A DNA stretch of 8,196 bases, from positions 1 through 8,196 of the forward strand of contig CAZFAT010000320.1 of NCBI GenBank assembly GCA_964517075.1. The letters run 5' to 3'. The position numbers and the translations under genes are program-made. The notes below the pieces were generated by a model. That model did no database searches, had not been told where the DNA came from, and saw only the letters and a program-made list of their open reading frames with translations. Source of the DNA: CAZFAT01 sp964517075. GTDB taxonomy: Bacteria; Acidobacteriota; Vicinamibacteria; Vicinamibacterales; SCN-69-37. Shown here piece by piece: positions 1 to 6,503 of this stretch (position 1 is the stretch's first letter; every line of letters starts with the position of its first letter).

Positions 1-431
1 CCGCCGCCGAGCGCGCGGCGCGCGACGTGCCGGGCGTCACGTTCACCGGCGCGCTCCCGCACGCGGATCTTCCAGCGGCGCTCGCGGCGGCGGACATCGG
101 CGTCGCGCCGTTCGATCCCGCCAAGCACGCGCCGCTGCGGCTGGGTTTCTACTGGTCGCCACTCAAGATCTTCGAGTACATGGCCGTGGGCCTGCCGGTC
201 GTGGCCCCGGCCCTCCCGCGACTGCGCCGTCTGGTCGAGCACGAGCGCGAAGGCCTGCTCTACGACCCTGCGGATCCTCGCGGTCTCGACCGCGCCCTCG
301 TGGCCCTCGCGAACCCCGCCATGCGGCGGCGCATGGGCACGGCCGCGCGGCAGCGGGTGGTGCACGACTTCAGCTGGGCGGCGCACTGCGCCACCCTCGA
401 CCGGAGCCTCACGCGGCTGGTGCGGCGATGA
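1..431 (+). CDS. GT4-type glycosyltransferase, C-terminal part (5' end outside window)
   Basis: The reading frame is open at the left edge (first complete codon at base 3) and ends at TGA 429-431, so 142 C-terminal residues are visible. A GTG at 27 is only an internal codon. The fragment is the C-terminal Rossmann domain of a GT-B retaining glycosyltransferase, which binds the nucleotide-sugar donor. It shows ADIGVAPFD, then SPLKIFEYMAVGLPVVAP, then EREGLLYDPADP, and the closing helix ending in FSWAAHCATLDRSL. In many GT4 enzymes the donor site carries an E-X7-E pair. Here the second Glu is present (KIFEYMA), but the residue eight before it is Tyr, as in the known SPLK-x-x-EYMA subtype. The stop overlaps the start of the next glycosyltransferase by four bases (ATGA), so the two are probably co-translated. 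Donor, acceptor and the N-terminal acceptor domain cannot be judged. Confidence 0.9.
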   Translation, partial: AAERAARDVPGVTFTGALPHADLPAALAAADIGVAPFDPAKHAPLRLGFYWSPLKIFEYMAVGLPVVAPALPRLRRLVEHEREGLLYDPADPRGLDRALVALANPAMRRRMGTAARQRVVHDFSWAAHCATLDRSLTRLVRR

Positions 432-1702
432 GCACGACGCTGCGTGTGCTCGTCGCCACGGACGCCTTCCCGCCTATCTGCGGCGGCAGCGGCTGGAGCA
501 CGTGGGAGCTCGTCCGCGGCCTCGCGGCGCGCGGCCACGACGTGGACGTCGTCAAGGTCGAGATCGCGCCTGAAGGCGGCGTCGTGGAAGAGCGCTACGA
601 GACGATCCCGGTCACGACCTTCCGCGCGCAGGCGTCCACGCTGCCGGTCGTGCGCAACGTCGCCAAGAACGAACGGCTGTGGAAGACCTTCGCGGAGTTC
701 CTGACCGATCGTCTCGCGAGTCAGCCGGTCGACATCATCCACGCGCAGCACGTGATGACGACGGTGCCCGCCATTCGGGCCGGCGCCTCGGCCGCCACGC
801 CGGTTGTCGCCACCGTACGCGACTACTGGCCTGTGTGCTACTGGTCCACGCTCATCTACGATCCGTCGCAGCCGGCACTCTGTCCGGCCTGCTCGGTCGG
901 CATGATGCAGAAGTGCGTGCGGCCGCGCGCCGGCGCGTTCTCGGTGGCGGCTTGGCCGCTGATTCCGTACATGCGGTCCAACCTGGCCACCAAGCGCGCC
1001 ACCCTCGCGCGGGCCAGCGCCATCATTGCCGTCAGCTCGACGTTGGCCCGCGATCTCCGTGCGCGCGCCCCCGAACTGGCGACGACGCCGATCTATACGA
1101 TCCCGAATCCGGTCGACATGGCGCCGCTCGACACGATCCGCGGATCGGCCGGCCGGCCCACGGCCGGGCCGTACGTGCTCTACGCGGGCAAGCTCGCCAC
1201 GAACAAGGGGGTGCAGTTCCTGCTCCCGGCGCTGGCACAGGCCGGCGTGGACTGGCCGCTGGTGATTGCCGGCGACGGGCCGCTGCGCAGCGACCTCGAA
1301 GCCCAGGCCCGGGCGAGCGGCCGCGACGTGCGCGTGCTGGGCTGGCTGGACCGCGGCCAGGTCTGGACCTGGATGCGCCACGCCACCATGCTGGCCTTTC
1401 CGTCCTACGGTCCGGAGTCGCTCAGTCGTGTGCTCATCGAGGCGGCCGCGCTCGGCGTGCCCATTGCCGCCATGAACACCGGCGGCACGACCGACATCCT
1501 CCAGCATCGCGTCAGCGGGCTGCTGTCGGACGACACGGCCGGCTTCGCGCGAGATCTCGGCGCGCTGGCCGGCGACGAGCGGCTGCGATCGGCGCTGGGC
1601 GCCGCGGCACGCGCCGCGGCGCACACACGGTTCGCCGCCGCGTCGGTCGTGGAGCGGGTCGAGCAGGTCTATCGCCACGTCCTCAGGCCCGAGGCCGCCT
1701 GA
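428..1702 (+). CDS. GT4-family glycosyltransferase with a cysteine cluster
   Basis: Predicted cytoplasmic GT-B glycosyltransferase of 424 residues, a normal length for the family, transferring a sugar from a nucleotide-sugar donor. The N-terminal acceptor domain (about 1-205) opens with a beta strand and a Gly-rich loop (LRVLVATDAFPP, then GGSGW at 19-23), followed by GLAARGHDVDVV. The C-terminal donor domain (about 245-400) has YAGKLATNKGVQ (252-263, with K260 in the usual phosphate-binding position), IAGDGPL (280-286), and a perfect E-X7-E pair, E330 and E338, in PESLSRVLIEAA. Between the domains, DYWPVC is followed by C137, C152, C155 and C163, a pattern seen in a subset of GT4 enzymes whose role I do not know. 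The ATG at 428 overlaps the previous stop and no Shine-Dalgarno is visible, which fits coupled translation. The substrate is unknown; an exopolysaccharide or O-antigen role is inferred from the cluster. Confidence 0.93.
   Translation: MSTTLRVLVATDAFPPICGGSGWSTWELVRGLAARGHDVDVVKVEIAPEGGVVEERYETIPVTTFRAQASTLPVVRNVAKNERLWKTFAEFLTDRLASQPVDIIHAQHVMTTVPAIRAGASAATPVVATVRDYWPVCYWSTLIYDPSQPALCPACSVGMMQKCVRPRAGAFSVAAWPLIPYMRSNLATKRATLARASAIIAVSSTLARDLRARAPELATTPIYTIPNPVDMAPLDTIRGSAGRPTAGPYVLYAGKLATNKGVQFLLPALAQAGVDWPLVIAGDGPLRSDLEAQARASGRDVRVLGWLDRGQVWTWMRHATMLAFPSYGPESLSRVLIEAAALGVPIAAMNTGGTTDILQHRVSGLLSDDTAGFARDLGALAGDERLRSALGAAARAAAHTRFAAASVVERVEQVYRHVLRPEAA
1691..1694 (+). promoter_or_regulatory. 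Shine-Dalgarno-like GAGG for the third glycosyltransferase
   Basis: GAGG lies seven bases before the ATG at 1702, inside the last codons of the preceding gene. Together with the TGATG stop-start overlap it supports 1702 as the start, although the same frame stays open far upstream. Confidence 0.5.
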
Positions 1703-2982
1703 TGCGCCGGCCGCTCCGCGTGGCCGTCGTCGCGCGCGCCGTCATGCCGCTGCACGGTCTGGGCGGCCTGGAGCGTTCCGTCCATGACCTCGTCCGCCAC
1801 CTCGCCCAGCGCGGCGTGGCCGTGACGCTGGTCGTGCCGCCGGCGACGGTCCAGCGGCAGCAGCCGGTCGATCCGTTTGCCTCCCCGCTCATCAGCGTCC
1901 GGCATGTTCGCTACGTCACGTTCCCGCTGGCCAACCGCCGCGGGACGACGATTCTCGACCGCAGCACGTCGTACCTGCTCTACGGCTGGCGGGCGGGGCG
2001 TTTCGCCGTGTCCCTCGCGCGGGCGGGCGAGATCGACGTCATTCATGGCTATGGCGCGAGCGTGCTGGGCGCGGCCCGGCGCGACCGGCCGGCGCCGCTC
2101 GTGCTCAACCCCCAGGGCCTCGAGGAGTTCGGTGCCACGACGACCGAGGCGCCTCGCCTCCGGCGCATCGGCTATGCGCCGCTCCGCTGGGCGGTGCGGC
2201 GAGTGGCGCGCCACGCGGATCGCATCATCGCCACCGACGTCGCGCTCGAAGCCACGGTCGAGCGGCATCTCCATCCGCACCCTGGCCAGATGTGCACCAT
2301 TCCCAACGGCATCGACCTGGTCGCCGCCAGCGCACTCGCGGGACCCGCCGACGGGCTGATGCTGCGGCAGCGCCAGGGCCTGTCGGCCGGTGACACGGTC
2401 CTGCTCAGCGTGGGCCGGCTGGAATTCAACAAGGGGTTCGATTTGCTGGCGGCCGCCCTGGCACGGGCGACGGCGGCTGGATCCGCGCTCTCGGCCACCG
2501 GATGGACCTGGGTCCTCGTCGGCACGGGTCCGTACCGCCGCGAACTCGAGCACGTCGTCAGCGCCCACGGCATCGCGTCCCACGTCCGCTTCGTCGGCCG
2601 CGCGAACGAGAGCGAGCTTCACGCGTGGTACGAAGCCGCCTCGATCTTCGTGCACCCGACGCGCTACGAGGGCAGCTCGCTCGTGACGCTGGAGGCCATG
2701 GCACACCGGCGGCCCGTGATTGCGACCGCCGCGGGCGGGCTGCCCGACAAGGTGCAGACCGGCGTCAATGGCTGGCTGGTCACGCCCAACGACGTCGTGG
2801 GTCTCGCCGCAGCGCTCACGGAAGCCGTGGCCGATCCGCGCCGCCTCACGGACATGGGCGCCCGCAGCCGGGAGATCGTCGAGCGGGAGTTTGCGTGGTC
2901 GGTCCTGGTGGACCGGCAAATTGCTGTCTATGAGGAGTTACTGGACAGAAGCATTGATGATCGTCGATCGCGTCATTGCTGA
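1702..2982 (+). CDS. GT4-family glycosyltransferase, third of the cluster
   Basis: Predicted cytoplasmic GT-B glycosyltransferase of 426 residues. The acceptor domain begins LRVAVVARAVMPLHGLGGLERS, where GGLE (21-24) is the classic glycine loop of GT4 enzymes, followed by DLVRHLAQRGVAVTLVV. The linker carries CTIPNGID (198-205). The donor domain has SVGRLEFNKGFDLL with R239 and K244 in the expected phosphate-contacting positions, VGTGPYRRELE (273-283), and a perfect E-X7-E pair, E323 and E331, in RYEGSSLVTLEAMA. Then come PVIATAAGGLPD and GVNGWLVTPND. All expected catalytic features are intact. The start at 1702 is chosen because its ATG overlaps the previous stop as TGATG and has a GAGG site; the open frame further upstream is a shadow of the previous gene. 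The stop directly abuts the stop of the opposing gene. The specificity of the enzyme cannot be predicted from sequence alone. Confidence 0.94.
   Translation: MRRPLRVAVVARAVMPLHGLGGLERSVHDLVRHLAQRGVAVTLVVPPATVQRQQPVDPFASPLISVRHVRYVTFPLANRRGTTILDRSTSYLLYGWRAGRFAVSLARAGEIDVIHGYGASVLGAARRDRPAPLVLNPQGLEEFGATTTEAPRLRRIGYAPLRWAVRRVARHADRIIATDVALEATVERHLHPHPGQMCTIPNGIDLVAASALAGPADGLMLRQRQGLSAGDTVLLSVGRLEFNKGFDLLAAALARATAAGSALSATGWTWVLVGTGPYRRELEHVVSAHGIASHVRFVGRANESELHAWYEAASIFVHPTRYEGSSLVTLEAMAHRRPVIATAAGGLPDKVQTGVNGWLVTPNDVVGLAAALTEAVADPRRLTDMGARSREIVEREFAWSVLVDRQIAVYEELLDRSIDDRRSRHC
2951..2979. terminator. Weak hairpin at the tail-to-tail operon junction
   Basis: Arms GCATTGAT (2951-2958) and GTCATTGC (2972-2979) pair with one T-T mismatch and one G-T wobble. 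Inside, GATC (2959-2962) pairs with GATC (2966-2969) around a three-base loop, leaving GC bulged. It ends one base before the plus-strand stop. Neither strand has a following T-run, so it is not a classical Rho-independent terminator. A role in ending or stabilising the converging transcripts is speculation. Confidence 0.22.
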
Positions 2983-3483
2983 TTACCTGACTTTGGACCG
3001 TTGTCTGAGCCGGTTCAACCAGTCGGTACTGGCCTTCGGGCGATCGGCGGCGGGCACCGTGGCGAATTGCCTGGCCAGATAGGCCTCGATGCGGAGGTCG
3101 TCACGCAGCCAGATCAGGAGCGCGGCCTCACTCATCGAGGCTTTCTCGAGCAGGGCCGCGGCCGCGGCTTTGCCCCCGACCTTGCGCTCCCAGTCCGCGC
3201 GACGCGCCGTCAGATCGTTCTCGCTGCCCGGCGACAACGGGGCGCCCCGCCGCACCTCCTCCAGCACCAGCCAGCGTTCCTCGAGGCACCGCTGCACCGC
3301 GGCCTCCGAGCTCAGATCCTCCACCAGTCTCAGCTGCTGCGCCTGCTGCACGTCAGACTTGGTGATGACCCGCGCCCCCACCCGCGCGAGGATCCGGTCG
3401 AGTTCCACCTGGGCCCGGACGACGCCGACGCACACGCCGATCGCCAGCGCCGCTGCCAGAACGAGGCGCCACGCTTTTCTCAT
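2983..3483 (-). CDS. Exported SurA N-domain-like chaperone protein without PPIase domain
   Basis: A 166-residue predicted periplasmic protein. Residues 1-24 form a signal peptide: basic MRKAWR, hydrophobic LVLAAALAIGVCVGV, and an Ala-x-Ala-type end VRA before Gln25. The mature part resembles the N-terminal chaperone region of SurA and related peptidyl-prolyl isomerases: ILARVGARVITKSDV (31-45) matches the family's opening strand-turn-helix, CLEERWLVLEEVRRG (66-80) the long second helix, and IWLRDDLRIEAYLARQF (124-140) the returning helix. E. coli SurA is about 430 residues with two parvulin domains. None is present here, so chaperoning of outer-membrane proteins is likelier than proline isomerisation. 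The ATG at 3483 is preferred over an in-frame codon 36 bases upstream because it overlaps the Omp85 stop (TGATG) and has a GGGGAGG site seven bases before it. It is the last gene of the operon. The family assignment rests on remote similarity. Confidence 0.82.
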   Translation of the reverse strand: MRKAWRLVLAAALAIGVCVGVVRAQVELDRILARVGARVITKSDVQQAQQLRLVEDLSSEAAVQRCLEERWLVLEEVRRGAPLSPGSENDLTARRADWERKVGGKAAAAALLEKASMSEAALLIWLRDDLRIEAYLARQFATVPAADRPKASTDWLNRLRQRSKVR

Positions 3484-6400
3484 CAGAAGGCCTCCCCGAT
3501 ACTCAGATGGTACTCCCACCTGGACTCCCGCCGGTCGTTGACGGTCAGGCGGTTCAGTTTGAAGCCGAAATCCAGGCGAATCGGCCCGAGGGGAGAATCG
3601 AACCGGAACCCGAAGCCGGCGGCGCCGCGGATGCGCGTCAGGCGGACATCGGTGATGGCGGGAAAGACGTTACCCCCATCCAGGAACCCGACGACCGCGA
3701 CGTTGCGGCCGATGAAAGTCCCGACAATGTGGCGAAGTTCGATGTTCCCGACGAGCAGGCCGTTGCCGCCCCGCGACAGGCCGTCGGGATTGAGCATCTC
3801 GGGCACGCCGAGCCGATCGAGCTGGAAACCGCGCACCGACGTGCCGCCGCCGGCAAAGAAACGCTGGCTGACCGGCAGGTCCTGTACCCGATCGGTAATC
3901 GGCTGGCCGTCCGGGTCGAGCACCGGCTGGCCATTTTCGTCGAGCCGCGGGACCGTGCGCAGGAAGCCGTGCGCGAGTCCAACCTGCCCGCGCAGCGCGA
4001 GGACGCTCCGGGCCGAGCTGTTCAGCGCGCGGTACCAGGACGCCTGGAAGAAGCTCTTGAGGTAGCCCACCTCGGACCCGAGTTGCCTGAGCGCCATCTC
4101 GTATTCGGCCGCGACGAACGTGCCGCGTGATGGGCTCAGCGGATCGTTGCGCCGATCGATCAGGAGACCGGCCGACAGGATCGACAAGCGGACCTGCGGG
4201 AAGATGCGGTCGATGAGCAACTGATCTTCGGGCAGGATGCGTTCGTTGGAGAGTTCCGCGAAGTCCAGGCTGTAGCGGCCGATGATCGCCACACGCGGCG
4301 TCAGCCGGTGCAGCGCCTCCGCATTGGCCGCGCGGCGCGAGACGTTGAACGTCGTGCGCTCCGAGCGCTCGGATGTGAGGCCGAGCAGGAGGTCCGTCTC
4401 CGTGCGGAAGGCATACAGTTCCCGGAACGTCCCGCTGACGCGGTAGTCGCCCAGGCGGAGCCCGCGGCCGTCCCGCACCGGATCGCCCGGCGCGCTGGTG
4501 GGCTTGAGGGTGACGCGCGTGAAGAGGTTGGCCGCCGTGTTCCGGTTGAACAGGTATCGTCGGCCGATGTCGAACGACATCCGCGGCGACAGCTCGATCC
4601 GATCCTCGACGCCGCCGCCCTCGACGCTGCGCGGTGTGCTGCCGCCTTCCAGACCGCCGCCGAAGGCGAGCGTCGTCCGCGGCGCTTCCACGACGGACAC
4701 AATCACGCGCCGGCTGGTCTCCCCGGGGATGCCCGGCCCGGCGGTGACGAACACCCGACGAAACGCGCCCATGCGGTAGACCCGGTCCTGGGCCTCCCGG
4801 ATGGCCCTGGGGCTGAGCGGCGTGCCCGCCGGTAGCGCCAGGCGTTCGAGAATCAGGGGCGTCGGCACGAAGTCGTTGTTGACGACCACGACGTCGCCGA
4901 CGAGGATCTGCGGGCCCTCGTTGACGGTCACGACGAGCGCGACCTGACGGCCCTCGTCGCCGAATTCCGGCTCGATGCTGACTTGGGCCTCGAGGAATCC
5001 GCGATCCTCGTACAGGGCGTGCAGCGCCGCCCGATCGCGGAGTCGATCGAAATCGACGTATGGCTGCCCTTCCCGCGAGAGCATGCGCTCTCGCAGCTCG
5101 GTCTCCGTAACGACGTGGTCCCCCTGGAAGCTGAACGTCACACGGGCGATGCGTCCCTCAGGTCCCTCCGTGATCTCGGGATGGAGCCCCACGCGTGCCT
5201 CACCTCGCTGCCCCTCGGTAGGGAAGTTCAACACCTCGACCTCCGGCATGGAGGACGCCGCGTAGTACCCGCGGCGACGGTACTCGTCAAGCACCCGCGC
5301 AATGCCGGCCTCGAACCTGGCCTGACTGAACACATCGCCGGCCTTGATTTCCAGTCGGTCCGCGATCAACGTGGCCGGCAGGGCGAGCTTGGGCGGAAGA
5401 TCGATGCGGTCGACGACAAACCGCGGCCCCCTCGTAACGCGAAACGTGATGATCAGCAGGTCCGGGTTCGGCCGCTGCTCGATGACCTCCGCGCTCGCGT
5501 TGGCGTACCCCTCGTCGCGCAGCGCGGCCTCGATGCGCCTGGTGGAGTCCTCGAGGAGATCCCGGTCGGCCGAGCCCACCAGCTGAATCGGAATGAACGT
5601 CGCGACACTGCCCGGCAACGCGCCAGGCGGATCGACGCTCAACTCGACAACAGGACCCGCCTCGATGGTGATCGTCACCATCACCCCCGCGGGACCTTCC
5701 TCGACCCGATGGGTCGCCATGGCCTCGTAGTACTTCTGCTGGCTGAGCTCGTCGTGCAACGCCGCGAGCGCAATGTCAATGGCACGGCGGCGATAGGGTG
5801 TGCCGGGACGAGCGCCCGTCCGGGCAATCACGACGTCGTCGCTCAGCGGGGAGCGCCCCTCCACGTCCGTGCTGGCAATGATGGCGCGTGGACCGGCCGA
5901 GGCGGTGAGCACGAGCGTGGCGCCTTCCGGATCGTGCCTGGGCACGGTGGTGGCTTCCACGGTGGCGCCCAGGTACCCCTCATCGCGAAGAATCTCGACG
6001 GCCTGGGTTTCGATCAGTTCGGAGCGAACGGTCGCCGGCACGCCGCCATAGCGCTGCAGCAACAGCCGGCGCAGCTCCTCCTGGGGCAGCCCGGTGACGC
6101 CCTGCACCTCGAGCCGGTCAATCGTGTGACGAGGCGTCAGGTGAAAGGTCACGACGACGCCGTCAGGGCTGGTCGTGGCCACCGGGCGGACGTCCTCGTA
6201 CGGGCCCAGGGTCGCCAGTCGCTCGAGGCTCGTGCGCACGCCCGCCGGCGTGAGCGGCTCGCCCACCTTGACATCCACGAGCGTGACGAGGGCCGGCGCC
6301 GTGACCTCGCGCCCTTCCACGACGAACAGCACGGCAGTGATGTTCAGCCCGTAGGGGCTCTGGTTCTGGTCCGGCGGCTGTTGCGCGCTGACCCCCGTGA

Positions 6401-6503
6401 CGGTTGCCAGCACGCAGAGCATCGGCAGCGCGCGGATGGTGGACCGCGCGCACACGCCCATGGACCGTGCGCGCTCGAATCCGACGCGGGACGCCCTCAT
6501 CAT
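3483..6503 (-). CDS. Omp85 outer-membrane assembly protein (BamA/TamA family) with seven POTRA repeats
   Basis: A 1006-residue outer-membrane protein of the Omp85 superfamily, which inserts or helps insert beta-barrel proteins. A signal peptide ends at about VSA40. Seven POTRA-like repeats follow, at about 55-124, 126-205, 206-283, 284-360, 361-448, 450-531 and 532-608. Each carries the aromatic-turn signature once (Y102, Y177, Y258, Y333, Y413, F503, F581; spacing 75-90). The barrel (about 609-1006) has DRRNDPLSPSRGTF (783-796), the superfamily's VRGF motif (890-893) in FFAGGGTSVRGF, FDSPLGPIRLDFGF (968-981), and a C-terminal beta-signal, SIGEAF. E. coli BamA has five POTRAs in about 810 residues and TamA three in about 580. 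Upstream TamB favours a TamA-like role, but POTRA number and length fit BamA; I cannot decide. The ATG at 6503 overlaps the tamB stop. An internal ATG at 6461 would give a more typical 26-residue signal peptide. Confidence 0.93.
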   Translation of the reverse strand: MMRASRVGFERARSMGVCARSTIRALPMLCVLATVTGVSAQQPPDQNQSPYGLNITAVLFVVEGREVTAPALVTLVDVKVGEPLTPAGVRTSLERLATLGPYEDVRPVATTSPDGVVVTFHLTPRHTIDRLEVQGVTGLPQEELRRLLLQRYGGVPATVRSELIETQAVEILRDEGYLGATVEATTVPRHDPEGATLVLTASAGPRAIIASTDVEGRSPLSDDVVIARTGARPGTPYRRRAIDIALAALHDELSQQKYYEAMATHRVEEGPAGVMVTITIEAGPVVELSVDPPGALPGSVATFIPIQLVGSADRDLLEDSTRRIEAALRDEGYANASAEVIEQRPNPDLLIITFRVTRGPRFVVDRIDLPPKLALPATLIADRLEIKAGDVFSQARFEAGIARVLDEYRRRGYYAASSMPEVEVLNFPTEGQRGEARVGLHPEITEGPEGRIARVTFSFQGDHVVTETELRERMLSREGQPYVDFDRLRDRAALHALYEDRGFLEAQVSIEPEFGDEGRQVALVVTVNEGPQILVGDVVVVNNDFVPTPLILERLALPAGTPLSPRAIREAQDRVYRMGAFRRVFVTAGPGIPGETSRRVIVSVVEAPRTTLAFGGGLEGGSTPRSVEGGGVEDRIELSPRMSFDIGRRYLFNRNTAANLFTRVTLKPTSAPGDPVRDGRGLRLGDYRVSGTFRELYAFRTETDLLLGLTSERSERTTFNVSRRAANAEALHRLTPRVAIIGRYSLDFAELSNERILPEDQLLIDRIFPQVRLSILSAGLLIDRRNDPLSPSRGTFVAAEYEMALRQLGSEVGYLKSFFQASWYRALNSSARSVLALRGQVGLAHGFLRTVPRLDENGQPVLDPDGQPITDRVQDLPVSQRFFAGGGTSVRGFQLDRLGVPEMLNPDGLSRGGNGLLVGNIELRHIVGTFIGRNVAVVGFLDGGNVFPAITDVRLTRIRGAAGFGFRFDSPLGPIRLDFGFKLNRLTVNDRRESRWEYHLSIGEAF
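3491..3497 (-). promoter_or_regulatory. Strong Shine-Dalgarno (GGGGAGG) deciding the SurA-like start
   Basis: On the minus strand GGGGAGG is followed by CCTTCTG, seven bases, and then the ATG at 3483. The motif lies within the codons for the last residues of the Omp85 protein (I-G-E-A-F). It is the best ribosome-binding site in the window and settles the start of the downstream gene. Confidence 0.75.
3901..3948 (-). repeat. 24-base imperfect tandem repeat inside the Omp85 barrel region
   Basis: Two adjacent 24-base units, 3901-3924 and 3925-3948, share 17 of 24 bases, beginning with the same eight (GGCTGGCC). In the protein they give a tandem octapeptide, DENGQPVL then DPDGQPIT, at residues 855-870. 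This lies in a predicted hydrophilic loop just before the strand leading to the VRGF motif. Confidence 0.7.

Noticed and set aside
260..1678. Long minus-strand open frame (472 residues) opposite the first two glycosyltransferases
   Set aside because: Composition is Arg/Gly/His-rich with no domain pattern, typical of antisense shadow frames in GC-rich DNA, and the plus strand carries clear glycosyltransferase motifs.
679..1701. Upstream extension of the third glycosyltransferase frame
   Set aside because: The upstream part is an Arg/Ala/Gly-rich shadow of the second glycosyltransferase; GT4 homology begins at the ATG at 1702, which has a TGATG overlap and a GAGG site.
1669..2919. Long minus-strand open frame (416 residues) opposite the third glycosyltransferase
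   Set aside because: Same low-complexity Arg/Asp/His/Gly composition; the plus-strand frame has all GT4 motifs.
3484..3519. Earlier in-frame start for the SurA-like protein
   Set aside because: It would place 12 non-hydrophobic residues before a normal signal peptide; the ATG at 3483 has a strong ribosome-binding site and stop-start overlap.
3001..4065. Plus-strand open frame (354 residues) opposite the SurA-like gene and the Omp85 barrel
   Set aside because: Spans two real minus-strand genes and has Arg/Pro/Ser-rich shadow composition.
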